From: Deltaproteobacteria bacterium
GTDB lineage: Bacteria > Myxococcota_A > UBA9160 > UBA4427
Assembly: GCA_029261835.1 (NCBI GenBank)
Contig: JAJDAO010000069.1
Span: forward strand, 186,001-250,000
DNA: 64,000 nucleotides
Direction: 5' to 3'
Each line of letters opens with the position of its first letter. Position 1 is the first letter of the stretch. Positions 41,647 to 51,141 of the stretch are shown here, in pieces. The position numbers and the translations under genes were made by a program. Under the pieces are notes generated by a model. It saw only the letters and a list, made by a program, of their open reading frames with translations. It was not told where the DNA came from and ran no database searches.

Positions 41647-41703
41647 TCAACAGCGTTGAAGTGCGGCTTCAACGGTGTAGAGTAGCAGCTCAACACCGTT
41701 GAG
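41647..41703. promoter_or_regulatory. Three phased TetR operator candidates (TCAAC-N3-GTTGA)
   Basis: TCAAC-AGC-GTTGA lies at 41647-41659, an imperfect copy TCAAC-GGT-GTAGA at 41669-41681, and CTCAAC-ACC-GTTGAG at 41689-41703. The centres are 22 and 21 bases apart, two helical turns, so three bound dimers would sit on one DNA face. The block lies between the TetR start (41603) and the molybdenum enzyme start (41752). Confidence 0.75.
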
Positions 41704-41751
41704 TTGCCGCCCCGCCGCCAAAGGCGAGGTGCGGAGGGCGGTGAGACCGAA

Positions 41752-44631
41752 ATGCTGAGTAGCGAACGAGCGAGCAGAGACGGCGCCATCAGTCGCCGCG
41801 CGTTTCTCAAGGGAGCGGGCGCGGTCCTTGCGCTCTCGCTCACGAGCCTCCGCAACGAGCCGGCCAGCGCGCAGCCGGGCGACCGAGTCGCCCAGCGCTA
41901 CCGCGGCTGGGGGGACGTCTACCGCAAGCGCTGGCGGTGGGATCGCATCAGCAAGAGCACGCACTACGTCAACTGCGCCTACCAGCGCGGCTGCGCGTGG
42001 AACGTCTACGTCAAGGACGGCGTCGTGTGGCGAGAGGAGCAGGTCGCCGACTACCCGCAGACAAACGACTTCGTGCCCGACTTCAATCCGCGCGGCTGTC
42101 AGAAGGGCGCCTGCTACAGCGACCGCATGTACGACGCTTCGCGCCTGCTGCATCCGCTCGAACGCGTCGGCGCCCGCGGTGGCGGCCGCTGGAAGCGCAT
42201 CTCCTGGGAGCGAGCGCTGCGCAAGATCGCTGACTCCAGCATCGATGCCCTCACCGAAGACGGCCCCGGCTCGATCATCTGGGACATGGGGAGCGCGGTC
42301 ACCAACGGATGTCACGGACTCGGACTCACGCGAACCGTCTCGGTCCTCGACACGCCGATGCTCGAGACCAATACGGAAATCGGCGACCACTATCCCGGCG
42401 CCACCGCGACCACGGGAAAGATCTGCTTCACAGGCTCGTTCGACGATCTCTTCTACTCGGATCTGATCCTGATCTGGGGCGGGAATCCGAATTACACGCA
42501 GATCCCGAATGTCCACTTCATCAACGAGGCGCGCTACCACGGGGCGCGGGTCGTGACCATTACCCCGGACTACAATGCGTCGACCATTCACGCCGATGAG
42601 TGGGTTCCGGTGAATGTCGGCAGCGATGCGGCCTTCGGTCTGGCGCTCTGTCATGTGATGGTGGAGGAGCGAATCTACGATACGAAGTTCATCGCGGAGC
42701 AGTCCGACCTGCCCTTCCTCGTGCGCAGCGACACACGCCGCTTCCTGCGGGAGAGCGATATCGAGGCGGGGGGGGCCGACGATGTCTACTACGTCTTCGA
42801 CCGCGCCCGCAATCAAGTATCCGCTGCGCCACGCAAGAGTCTGGCGCTGGGTGAGCTCGACCCGGCGCTCGACGGGGAGTACGAAGTCACCACGATCCAC
42901 GGCAAGGTGAAGGTGGCGCCGGTCTTCAGGAGTCTTCGCAAGCGCCTCGCGGAGTACACGCCAGAGGCGGCTTCGAAGATCTGCGGCACTCCCCCCGAAC
43001 AGATTCGCAGCCTCGCGCGCGCGATCGCCAAAGCGAAGGCCGCCTCTTCGATCACGCAGACCAACTTCTCCAAGTACTACCACGGCCTTGAAATGGAGCG
43101 CGCCCAGATTCTCGTGTTCACGCTCGCGGGCCAGATTGGCAGGAAGGGAGCCGGCATCGGCGCCTTCCCCTACATGTCGATCGCCGGCCCGGATGCCCTC
43201 GCCGTGGCAAGCGGAAAGCTGCCGCCCAAGCTCGGCCTCGCGGCGTTGGCGATCAAGGCGCTGCCCGCCATGGCCAAGATGACCTGGAACGAGTACTCGA
43301 CCGAAATGATGCTCTCCGCTCTGGGTCGACTCGAGTACAAGCAGGGACGCATGCTCGCCACGCCGCTCTTCCTCTACCTCTATGGCGGCCTCAAGGAGCT
43401 CTACGGAAGCGCGAAGCGCTGGGACCCGGCTCTGCCGCGCGACTTCGAGCAGTATTTCGATGAGGCCGTCGAGAAGGGCTGGCAGGTCGTCCCCCAGACA
43501 CCGCCGCGCATCCTCTTCGAAGTCGGGGGAAACCTGCTGCGCCGCGTGAGGGGCTACGATCGAATGATCGATGGCCTACTCCCCAAGCTCGACCTGCTCG
43601 TGACGGTCGACTGGCGCATGAGCAACACCGCACGCCACAGCGACTACGTGCTGCCCGCGGCGGGCTGGTATGAGAAGGACGACATCACCTGGGGCTCTCC
43701 CATCACTCCGTTCTGCCACATCACCACAAGCGCGGTGAAGCCGCTGGCCGAATCCAAGCCGGATTGGGAATTCCACTGCCTGTTCCTGAAGACGCTGCAG
43801 AAGCGAGCCGTCGAGCGCGAAATCCGCGAGTTCACCGATCGCTCGGGCGAGCAGCGTCGACTCGACGAGGTGTATGACGACTTCACCTTCGGCGGGCGCT
43901 TCAACGAAACCAACACCGAGGAGTTCCTCGCGGAGATGCTCTCCCTGACCACCAATCTCGGCGACGCAACATGGGACGATCTCAAGAAGAAGGGCTACGC
44001 GCGCTACACCGGCGTCGGAATGAACCCGGCGCAGATCGGCCACGCCACCGACATCGAGCCACACGAGACCATCACGGCGAACACATGGCAGGTCCAGAAG
44101 AAGCAGCCGTGGCCGACCGCCACCCGTCGCATGCAGTTCTACATCGACCACGACCTCTTCATGGAGCTCGGCGAAGAACTACCGGTTCACAAGGACAACC
44201 CGCCACTCGGCGGCGACTACCCGCTGCAGATGACGGGCGGCCACAACCGCTGGTCGATCCACGCCTCATGGCGCGACCACCGCGAACTCCTCAACCTGCA
44301 GCGGGGTGAGCCCTTGATCTACCTCGGCGCCGAAGATGCCAGCGCGCGCGGGATCGCCGACGGTGATCGCGTTCGCGTATTCAACGATATCGGCTCTTTC
44401 GAGGTTCTCGCGAAGCTCGCCCCCAGTGTGCGAACGGGCCAGGTGATCGTCTACCACGCCTGGGAGCCCTTCCAGTTCAAGCGGGAGAAATCGCATCAGT
44501 CCCTGATTCCGAGCCCGATGAACCCGATCCACCTCGCCGGGGGATACTTCCAGCTCCAGACCACGCTGCTGATGGGGCAGCCGGGCTGTCCGGATCGCGG
44601 AACACGAGTCGAGGTCGAGCGACTCGCCTGA
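41752..44631 (+). CDS. Tat-exported molybdopterin oxidoreductase, type II DMSO reductase family catalytic subunit
   Basis: 959 residues from ATG 41752. The Tat signal is ISRRAFLKGAGAVLALSL. An FeS cluster-binding N-terminal domain follows with H71-x3-C75-x5-C81-x34-C116, close to the H-x3-C-x3-C-x34-C of NarG/EbdA types but with two extra residues between the first Cys pair. WNVYVKDGVVWREEQVADYP and DASRLLHPLERVG are typical of ethylbenzene dehydrogenase, selenate/chlorate reductase and nitrate reductase alpha subunits. Core bis-MGD-binding blocks such as LILIWGGNPNYTQIPN follow. No beta (FeS) or gamma (heme) subunit gene is adjacent. The substrate is open: oxyanion reduction or hydroxylation of a hydrocarbon. 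Confidence 0.88.
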   Translation: MLSSERASRDGAISRRAFLKGAGAVLALSLTSLRNEPASAQPGDRVAQRYRGWGDVYRKRWRWDRISKSTHYVNCAYQRGCAWNVYVKDGVVWREEQVADYPQTNDFVPDFNPRGCQKGACYSDRMYDASRLLHPLERVGARGGGRWKRISWERALRKIADSSIDALTEDGPGSIIWDMGSAVTNGCHGLGLTRTVSVLDTPMLETNTEIGDHYPGATATTGKICFTGSFDDLFYSDLILIWGGNPNYTQIPNVHFINEARYHGARVVTITPDYNASTIHADEWVPVNVGSDAAFGLALCHVMVEERIYDTKFIAEQSDLPFLVRSDTRRFLRESDIEAGGADDVYYVFDRARNQVSAAPRKSLALGELDPALDGEYEVTTIHGKVKVAPVFRSLRKRLAEYTPEAASKICGTPPEQIRSLARAIAKAKAASSITQTNFSKYYHGLEMERAQILVFTLAGQIGRKGAGIGAFPYMSIAGPDALAVASGKLPPKLGLAALAIKALPAMAKMTWNEYSTEMMLSALGRLEYKQGRMLATPLFLYLYGGLKELYGSAKRWDPALPRDFEQYFDEAVEKGWQVVPQTPPRILFEVGGNLLRRVRGYDRMIDGLLPKLDLLVTVDWRMSNTARHSDYVLPAAGWYEKDDITWGSPITPFCHITTSAVKPLAESKPDWEFHCLFLKTLQKRAVEREIREFTDRSGEQRRLDEVYDDFTFGGRFNETNTEEFLAEMLSLTTNLGDATWDDLKKKGYARYTGVGMNPAQIGHATDIEPHETITANTWQVQKKQPWPTATRRMQFYIDHDLFMELGEELPVHKDNPPLGGDYPLQMTGGHNRWSIHASWRDHRELLNLQRGEPLIYLGAEDASARGIADGDRVRVFNDIGSFEVLAKLAPSVRTGQVIVYHAWEPFQFKREKSHQSLIPSPMNPIHLAGGYFQLQTTLLMGQPGCPDRGTRVEVERLA

Positions 44632-44719
44632 ATCGTCGAGCTGATTTTTGCAGTCGGACTGCTAGTCTCATTGAGCAGGGTGCTCGTCGCGCTCTGATGA
44701 ACTCGATGGGAGTCTCGGC

Positions 44720-46603
44720 ATGATCAAAGGCTATGCGGGCCGCATCCTCCGAGTGGACCTCGCGGCGCAGAGCTTCGCCTTCGAGCCCCTCGACGAAGAG
44801 ACAGCGCGTCTCTATATCGGCGGCAAGGGATACGGGACGCGACTCCTCTACGACCTCACCGAGCCCGGCATCGACCCGCTCGGCCCGGCGAACCCCCTGA
44901 TCTTCGCCACCGGGCCGCTCAACGGATCGGTCGCCCCACAGAGCAATCGCTTCGCGGTGGTGTGCAAGAGCCCGCTCACGGGCGGCATCGGCAACGCCAC
45001 CTGCGGCGGATCCTACGCCTACGGGATGAAGCGGGCCGGCATCGACTTCCTGATCGTCAACGGCCGATCGGAGCGGCCGGTCAGAATCGAGGTCGCGGGC
45101 GATCAGGACGAGGTGCGCTTCATCGATGCGGCCGATCTCTGGGGCAAGGGAAGCTACGAGACCCAGCGAATCCTCGGCAAGAAGATGTCTCACGCCGTGA
45201 TCGGGCCGGCCGGAGAGAACATGGTTCTCTACGCCGGCATCGTCTCCAATGAGCGCATCGCCGCGCGCACCGGCGTTGGCGCCGTGATGGGCTCGAAGCG
45301 CCTCAAGGCCATCAGCGTGAGCGGCTCACGCAAGCTCGAGATGGACGATCCGGAGTCGTTCAAGAAGTACACGAAAGAGGTGCGCGAACTGTTCTCCAAG
45401 CATCCCGTGCTTGGCAGCTCGATGAAGCGCTACGGCACGGGGGCCATCGTCAACACCGCCAATGGACGCAACATCATCCCCACACGCAACTTCAAGTACG
45501 GCCACTTCCCGGACGCCATGAAGCTCTCTGGCGAATACATGGAGGACCACGAGCTGGTCGGCGTGAAGAGCAGCTGCCTCCACTGCCCCGTTACCTGTGG
45601 GCGAGAAGTCGAGGTGGAGGGAATCGGCCGAGTCAAGGGACCCGAGTACGAGACTCTCGCTCTGATGGGGAGCAATCTGGAGATCCCGGATCTCAAGCGG
45701 GTCAACGAGTGGAACTACCAGGCGGACGACCTCGGTATGGACACGATCAGCCTGGGGGCCAGCTTGAGCTTCGCCATGGAGCTGCAGGAACGCGGAATGC
45801 TCGATGCCGGAATTCAATTCGGGGATCCCGCCGGTGTCAGTGAGCTGATCGACGACATCGCCCACCGCCGCGGGCTCGGCGACGACCTGGCTGACGGCAC
45901 CAAGCGCATGAGCGAGAAGTTCGGCGGCCAAGAGTTCGCCATGCACGTCAAGGGACTCGAGCTCTCGGCCTACGATCCACGCGGCTCCTTCGCGCAAGGT
46001 GTCGAATACGCCACCACGAATCGCGGTGGCTGCCACGTGCAGGGCGGGAGCATGTACATGGAATCGGTGGGCCCGCTGACGATCAATCCACAGAATCTGA
46101 AGCTCAAGGCCGACATCCCGGTGCTGATGCAGAACACCGCTTGCGCGATCAACTCGATGGTGCTCTGCATCTTCACGAGTTACGGCATGTTTCCGGCTGC
46201 GATCCACGCGATGAGTCCGAATTCGCTGCCGTACAAGATCATGACGACTCTCTTCGAGAACTCCGGCCCCATGATGCGCCTCGCCATGGGGATGAAGGGG
46301 CGGCCGATGCTGTGGTGGGAGAAGTGGCTCACCTACATCACCGGTCAGACTTTCTCCTCGGGGCACCTGCAGGAGATCGGCGCTCGGATCTTCAACCTCG
46401 AGCGCATGTACAATCTGCGCGAAGGGCTGAGCGGGGCGGACGACACGCTGCCTCAGCGAATGCTCAACGAATCGATCTTTCCCCACATGAAGTCGGGCCA
46501 TCCACTCGGCGAGCTTCTCCCGCGTTACTATCGGAACCGCGGCTGGGATTCGAACGGCGTGCCCACGAAGAAGACCCTCGCGCGACTGCAGGTCCGGGTC
46601 TGA
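44720..46603 (+). CDS. Aldehyde:ferredoxin oxidoreductase-family (AOR) protein, tungsten/molybdenum enzyme
   Basis: 627 residues. The N-terminal domain has YAGRILRVDL, YIGGKGYGTRLLYDL and NRFAVVCKSPLTGGIGNATCGG, the family start. The [4Fe-4S] ligands are C286-x2-C289-x3-C293 (SSCLHCPVTC), with a fourth candidate at C475 or C483 (NTACAINSMVLC). The motif DDLGMDTISLG contacts the pterin. These enzymes oxidise aldehydes or reduce acids, usually with ferredoxin. The gene starts 88 bases after the molybdenum oxidoreductase and is followed at once by a MoaD/ThiS gene. It is cytoplasmic (no signal), unlike its neighbour. Confidence 0.9.
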   Translation: MIKGYAGRILRVDLAAQSFAFEPLDEETARLYIGGKGYGTRLLYDLTEPGIDPLGPANPLIFATGPLNGSVAPQSNRFAVVCKSPLTGGIGNATCGGSYAYGMKRAGIDFLIVNGRSERPVRIEVAGDQDEVRFIDAADLWGKGSYETQRILGKKMSHAVIGPAGENMVLYAGIVSNERIAARTGVGAVMGSKRLKAISVSGSRKLEMDDPESFKKYTKEVRELFSKHPVLGSSMKRYGTGAIVNTANGRNIIPTRNFKYGHFPDAMKLSGEYMEDHELVGVKSSCLHCPVTCGREVEVEGIGRVKGPEYETLALMGSNLEIPDLKRVNEWNYQADDLGMDTISLGASLSFAMELQERGMLDAGIQFGDPAGVSELIDDIAHRRGLGDDLADGTKRMSEKFGGQEFAMHVKGLELSAYDPRGSFAQGVEYATTNRGGCHVQGGSMYMESVGPLTINPQNLKLKADIPVLMQNTACAINSMVLCIFTSYGMFPAAIHAMSPNSLPYKIMTTLFENSGPMMRLAMGMKGRPMLWWEKWLTYITGQTFSSGHLQEIGARIFNLERMYNLREGLSGADDTLPQRMLNESIFPHMKSGHPLGELLPRYYRNRGWDSNGVPTKKTLARLQVRV

Positions 46604-46615
46604 AAGGACGAAACC

Positions 46616-46879
46616 ATGAGCATCAGCGTTGAGCTCACGTACGACATGGGCAAGGCCCTCGGCGAGCAGCGTATCGAGTTCGAGAGCGCCAAGAGCGTGA
46701 AGGATCTGATGCAACTCGTCCGCGAGATCTTCTTGGAGCGAGGAGAGGACTTCGAGGGGCTGAGCCGGCTGGCGGCCATCGCGGTCAACGGCGTGCTGGT
46801 CAATCACCGTATCGGGATGAAGACCCCGCTGGCGGACGGCGACACCGTCGTCTTCGTCAAGGCCGCCGCGGGCGGCTGA
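46616..46879 (+). CDS. MoaD/ThiS-family sulfur carrier protein
   Basis: 87 residues with the beta-grasp pattern, central VNGVLVNHRIGMKTPLADGDTVVFVKA and the end AAAGG, the C-terminal diglycine that is adenylated and thiocarboxylated. MoaD-type proteins give sulfur to molybdopterin. It lies 12 bases after the AOR gene, and MoaD-like genes often follow AOR genes, so it probably serves the pterin cofactor of the operon. MoaE and MoeB are not in the window. Confidence 0.88.
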   Translation: MSISVELTYDMGKALGEQRIEFESAKSVKDLMQLVREIFLERGEDFEGLSRLAAIAVNGVLVNHRIGMKTPLADGDTVVFVKAAAGG

Positions 46880-46891
46880 GAAGACCGCGCG

Positions 46892-47434
46892 TCAGCCGTC
46901 CCGCTGATCCGGTGATCCGCAGTCGCCGCCCAGGCGCACGCTGAGTGCACCTTCGACCAGATCGAGCATCAGGGAGCCCTGAGTGGGGGTGAGGTTCTTG
47001 AGATGAATCGCGATGCCGGGCGGGCCGCTCGGATCGTGTGGCCCCCGAATGCGAACTACGTCGCCCTCGAGCACCTCGTCGCAATTGATCAACTCGACAC
47101 GAATGCGCGTACCAGGGGGCGCGGTCTCCGAGGTCGCGATGAAGACGCCCTCTTCGGCGATCTCCACGAGCCGCCCATCGTAGACCTCAACGCCGCTACG
47201 AAAACGCACCTCGAGCACGAGCGGCACCCGCAGCCCCTTGCGCAGGGTGTAGTGAACGCCGCGTGGAGGGCCCGCACCGAGCAGACTCTCGAGCGCTCGG
47301 CGTAGCTCCAGCAGTCGCTCGACCTCGGGCTCCGAGAGGCGAGCGCCCGTACCGCGCCAGCGTCGACAGAGCACGAGGTACTCGCTCGCCAGATCAATGA
47401 TCTCATGCTTCTCGATCTTGTGTGTCTCTTCCAA
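46892..47434 (-). CDS. PilZ-like domain protein
   Basis: 180 residues. The C-terminal part has LRKGLRVPLVLEVRF, an RxxxR-type first motif, and VEIAEEGVFIATSE, which stands for the second PilZ motif (D/N-x-S-x-x-G) but in a changed form. Binding of cyclic di-GMP is therefore not certain. The N-terminal 60 residues are a charged helical region. The frame begins at TTG 47434; there is no strong ribosome binding site, so the exact start is unsure. The gene is convergent with the MoaD gene. The stretch 47435-47735 upstream has no supportable gene. Confidence 0.65.
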   Translation of the reverse strand: MEETHKIEKHEIIDLASEYLVLCRRWRGTGARLSEPEVERLLELRRALESLLGAGPPRGVHYTLRKGLRVPLVLEVRFRSGVEVYDGRLVEIAEEGVFIATSETAPPGTRIRVELINCDEVLEGDVVRIRGPHDPSGPPGIAIHLKNLTPTQGSLMLDLVEGALSVRLGGDCGSPDQRDG

Positions 47435-47735
47435 GCTGCGGTCCCCGGTGAGGTGGCTTCGTCAACTGACTATCGGAAGCTCGCACCATGGGCTGACCTG
47501 CATTCGTGGCGGCGTGACAAATGGCGGCGTGCGGGAGGCCGCTCTTCTCGGGAGTCTTCTCTCGAACGCACGAGAACACCTGAGAAACGAACGGAAAAGG
47601 TGCAGAGGAGTCGTGCGGGGAACTGCCGAGGGCGAATGGCGGCAAGACAGCGACTAGCATGAACTATTCATGCGCGTCCTGCGGCAGACGCACGTATCGC
47701 GCTGGCTCACGACAGGCCTTCATGAAGAACGCCCG

Positions 47736-48848
47736 CTAGATGAACGTCGAGGCGCTCTTCAATACGGCCTCGGCATCGTGGACGAGATCGCGGAGCACTT
47801 CCGCGGCGGGGCGGACTTCTCGGATCGCGCCGGCGCCCTGGCCCGCGAAGCCGGGCAGGATGTCGGCGCGCCTTGCTCGGATGCCGGCCGCCATCGCGGG
47901 CGCCGCGACAATGGACTGGAAGGGCATCGGAAGCGGCTCGATCTCGGCCTCTTCCCAGGCCTCGGTCCAGCGGTTCTTGATCATGCGTGCGGGCTTGCCC
48001 GTGAGCGCACGCGAAATAGTCGTGTCTGCCTCGCTCGAATCGATCAGCGCTTGCTTCTGGAAGTCGTAAATGCCGGCCTCTTCGGTGGCGAGGAAGGCCG
48101 TCCCCACCCAGGCACCCGCGGCGCCGAGCATCATTGCAGCCGCCACGCCACGGCCATCGATAATGCCCCCGGCGGCGAGCACGGGAACGTCCACCGCATC
48201 GACGACCTGGGGAACCAGCGCCATGGTCCCGATGGGTGAGTTGTGGCCACCGGCGTCGTGCCCCTGAGCGACGATCACATCGACGCCGCTCTGCGCCACG
48301 CGATTCGCGTGCACGACTTTGCCGATGACGGCCATCACGCGGGTGCCATTGGCGCGCAGGCGGTCGATCCAGGGCGCGGGGTCGCCGAGCCCGGCCGCGT
48401 AGACGGGCACCTTCTGCTCGATGATGACCTCCATCTGCGCCTCGAAGAACTCCTTCGTGAAGATCATCGGCCCGTCGCGATCTGGAGCCAGCGCCTTGAA
48501 GTCCCTGGGCACGGGCGGAGTGAGCCCTTGCTTCTCGATGAACTCGCTGGTGAAGCGCTGATAGGGAGTCAGGTCGGGCATGCCGCCCTGCCCCGGGCCG
48601 GCGCCGCGGCGGCGCGCGGAGGCGGGCAGCAGCGTATCGACGCCGAACGGGCGATCGGTCAGGCGCCGCGTCTCGGCGATCAGCTTCACCAGCCCGTTGG
48701 GCCCCGTGGCGGCCGCGCCGATGATGCCAAGGCCACCGGCGTTCGAGACCGCCGCCGCCAGAGCGGGTGTGCTGGCCTCTCCCATTCCCGCCAACACGAT
48801 CGGCACCTCGATGCCGAAGAGATCGCAGATCACCGAGTTGAGACTCAT
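47736..48848 (-). CDS. Nitronate monooxygenase family flavoprotein
   Basis: 370 residues from ATG 48848 (GGAGGA nine bases before). The TIM-barrel FMN enzyme has GIEVPIVLAGMGEASTPALAAAVSNAGGLGIIG at the start, VIGKVVHANRVAQSGVDVIVAQGHDAGGHN with the conserved His, and a phosphate-binding ADGRGVAAAMMLGAAGAWVGT-like block (IIDGRGVAAAMMLGA). Such enzymes oxidise alkyl nitronates to carbonyls and nitrite, or act as enoyl reductases. It is the last gene of a minus-strand row after DAHP synthase and the DUF3179 gene. Confidence 0.88.
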   Translation of the reverse strand: MSLNSVICDLFGIEVPIVLAGMGEASTPALAAAVSNAGGLGIIGAAATGPNGLVKLIAETRRLTDRPFGVDTLLPASARRRGAGPGQGGMPDLTPYQRFTSEFIEKQGLTPPVPRDFKALAPDRDGPMIFTKEFFEAQMEVIIEQKVPVYAAGLGDPAPWIDRLRANGTRVMAVIGKVVHANRVAQSGVDVIVAQGHDAGGHNSPIGTMALVPQVVDAVDVPVLAAGGIIDGRGVAAAMMLGAAGAWVGTAFLATEEAGIYDFQKQALIDSSEADTTISRALTGKPARMIKNRWTEAWEEAEIEPLPMPFQSIVAAPAMAAGIRARRADILPGFAGQGAGAIREVRPAAEVLRDLVHDAEAVLKSASTFI

Positions 48849-48964
48849 CGCTCGCACTCCTCCGCCCTCATCACGCCCGCCACTCTCACCGTCACACCCG
48901 TCTTGGCATCCCCCCTACTCTGCCGAAGAGTCGCTCGCCACGCTGCTGCAGGGGCCCGTCGGAT

Positions 48965-49870
48965 TCAGGGTGGAGCGGTCTCGCCGACGCTCTTCGCGCT
49001 GAAGACACTGCTCGCTGGATGGAATGCCATCCAGGCGAACCAGAAGCCCTCAATCACGTCGATCCCCGGCGGCACCTCGTAGCTGAAAACCTTTGTCTCG
49101 GGGTCGTAGCCGACCGTGACCCGCCGGCCGGCGAACGCCTCGGCGACTCGCCCTCCAGCGCGGGCGACCTCGTCGCCCGGATAGGCGCGACTCGCACCGC
49201 CCTGCACGCGCAGGCCGAGCGTGGGCGTCTTCGGATGCCGGCTTCTGTCGAGCGGGGCTGGGAAGTAGAGACGCTCAGAAGTGGCGTAGTCGCCATAGGG
49301 CGAGCGGCCGTAATCGCGTTGATGGCCGGTCTTGCGCGACAGGACGGTGGTCTCGGGATGGGCCTGTCGCCAGCGACCCCACGGCACCATGTTCGAGCGC
49401 AGGATGCTCAGAGACTGGCCCGCCAGCGGCCCCGTCACGGCACGCGCGGTGATCTGCGACCACAGGCTCTCACTCTCCCGATCGAACATCAGGAGGTCCG
49501 ACTGATAGAGGAGGCCCGATACCCCGAAACGCCGAACCCGCCCGCCGTGCCGACGATCGAAGACCAGGGCAGTGCCGCAGAGCGGACAGTAGGAGACGAG
49601 GATGGCCTCACCGCCGATCTCATCGTTCACGAGCTCGTGCCAGACGAGAAGCGCCAACGGATAGGCGCGCGCCACGCCGGCGCGTTCGACCCCCACGACC
49701 AGCTCATCATCCCGCCAATCCGCTTGGGCAGCGGCGATGTGCGCGGGGTGATCGAGAGCGGGAATGCCGTCGCGCGGCGGACCGCCGCGCATGATCTCCT
49801 TTACCGGAATCAGCGCGGGCTCGAGCTGAAAGCCGTTCAGGACCTCCGCCGCTGCCGTCGACACGGCCAT
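48965..49870 (-). CDS. DUF3179 domain protein, probably exported
   Basis: The domain starts with GFQLEPALIPVKEI and continues with GGPPRDGIPALDHPAHI, VSYCPLCGTALVFDR, FGVSGLLYQSDLLMFDRES, and ends in FWFAWMAFHP. The YCPLCGTA Cys pair and the SxWSQ motif are the family hallmark; the function is unknown. ATG 49870 is the only standard start that respects the upstream gene, but it gives a short leader (MAVSTAAAEV). A CTG at 49924, preceded by AGGGG inside the DAHP synthase end, would provide a full signal peptide (LRGRRPADCSAAGFLLCLMA). Confidence 0.8.
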   Translation of the reverse strand: MAVSTAAAEVLNGFQLEPALIPVKEIMRGGPPRDGIPALDHPAHIAAAQADWRDDELVVGVERAGVARAYPLALLVWHELVNDEIGGEAILVSYCPLCGTALVFDRRHGGRVRRFGVSGLLYQSDLLMFDRESESLWSQITARAVTGPLAGQSLSILRSNMVPWGRWRQAHPETTVLSRKTGHQRDYGRSPYGDYATSERLYFPAPLDRSRHPKTPTLGLRVQGGASRAYPGDEVARAGGRVAEAFAGRRVTVGYDPETKVFSYEVPPGIDVIEGFWFAWMAFHPASSVFSAKSVGETAPP

Positions 49871-49925
49871 CAGGCAGAGGAGGAACCCGGCGGCGGAGCA
49901 GTCCGCGGGCCTTCTGCCGCGCAGC

Positions 49926-50996
49926 TTAGTCGCCCCTGCGCTTGCGGACGGCTCGCGCCAGCTCCTCGAGCAGAGGCTCCGTCTGATCCCAGCCGATGCA
50001 GGCGTCGGTGATGCTCTGGCCATAGGTGAGTCCGTTCTCGCCAGCGTCGCTCTGCGAGTGATCCTGCCGGCCATCGATCAGAAAGCTCTCGAGCATGACG
50101 CCGCACACGGCCTTGCTGCCCGCCGCGATCTGACCCGCCACCTCACCGGTCACCACCGGCTGTACGCGGTGGTTCTTGCCGCTATTGGCGTGACTGCAAT
50201 CGACCATCACACGCCCCGGCAGACCCTTGGCCTCGAGCCTGTTCACCACGCCCGCAATGTGAACGGCGGAGTAGTTGGGACCGTTGCCGCCACCGCGCAG
50301 AATCACGTGACAGTCGCCATTGCCCCGGGTCGACACGATGGCGGCCACACCCTGCTTGGTAACCGACAGGAAGTGGTGCGCGCGGGCACTGGACGCGATG
50401 GCGTCGATGGCGACCTGCACGCTGCCATCCGTCCCGTTCTTGAATCCAACCGGCATCGAAAGGCCGGAGGCGAGCTCACGATGGACCTGACTCTCGGAGG
50501 TGCGAGCACCGATGGCTCCCCAACTGACCAGGTCGGCGTAGAACTGCGGTGTAATCGGATCCAGGAACTCACTGCCGGCCGGTAGGTCGAGCTCCCCGAG
50601 GTCGAGCAGGAAGCGGCGGGCGGTGCGCAAGCCTTGATTGATCGAGAAGCTACCGTCGAGATCCGGATCGTTGATGAGCCCCTTCCAGCCCACCGTCGTT
50701 CGCGGCTTCTCGAAGTAGACGCGCATCAGGACACACAGATCGGTCTCGAGCTCTGCGCGCTTGGCGGCCAGAAGCTGCGCGTACTCCAGGGCAGCCACCG
50801 GGTCGTGAATCGAGCACGGGCCCGCGACGACGACCAGCCGATCATCCTCTCCCCTCAGAATCCGCGCCACCTGGTCGCGCGTACCCGCCACGGTGCTGGA
50901 GATCGCCTCCGTGATGGGGAGGTCCTCCATCAAGATCGCGGGCGAGATCAGGGGGCGAAGATTCTCGATTCGGAGATCGTCTGTGGGATGGAACAT
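49926..50996 (-). CDS. aroG: 3-deoxy-7-phosphoheptulonate (DAHP) synthase, class I
   Basis: 356 residues. It condenses phosphoenolpyruvate and erythrose 4-phosphate in the first step of the shikimate pathway. VVAGPCSIHDPVAALEYA is the PEP-binding region; MRVYFEKPRTTVGWKGLIND, GNGDCHVILRGGGNGPNYS and MVDCSHANSGKNHRVQP complete the active site, with the metal-binding Cys, His, Glu and Asp. The length and N-terminal extension match the E. coli AroF/AroG/AroH type, which is feedback-inhibited by an aromatic amino acid; which one is not clear. Confidence 0.93.
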   Translation of the reverse strand: MFHPTDDLRIENLRPLISPAILMEDLPITEAISSTVAGTRDQVARILRGEDDRLVVVAGPCSIHDPVAALEYAQLLAAKRAELETDLCVLMRVYFEKPRTTVGWKGLINDPDLDGSFSINQGLRTARRFLLDLGELDLPAGSEFLDPITPQFYADLVSWGAIGARTSESQVHRELASGLSMPVGFKNGTDGSVQVAIDAIASSARAHHFLSVTKQGVAAIVSTRGNGDCHVILRGGGNGPNYSAVHIAGVVNRLEAKGLPGRVMVDCSHANSGKNHRVQPVVTGEVAGQIAAGSKAVCGVMLESFLIDGRQDHSQSDAGENGLTYGQSITDACIGWDQTEPLLEELARAVRKRRGD

Positions 50997-51141
50997 GCCT
51001 CGGGGCCCTCACTCGCGGGCGAGTCGCGAGCCCCTTTAATTAGTCGTTCACTCCACAGCTCGCCATCCCGAGCACCCGAACGAAACGGACGCGGGCGCAA
51101 CTCGGTGATTTCAGGCTGCTTTGCCTCCGAAAGAGCGCCGG

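Noticed and set aside
40923..41855. Longer TetR protein starting at 41855
   Set aside because: The extra 84 residues would cover the operator region and part of the divergent gene; the ATG at 41603 gives the normal family start.
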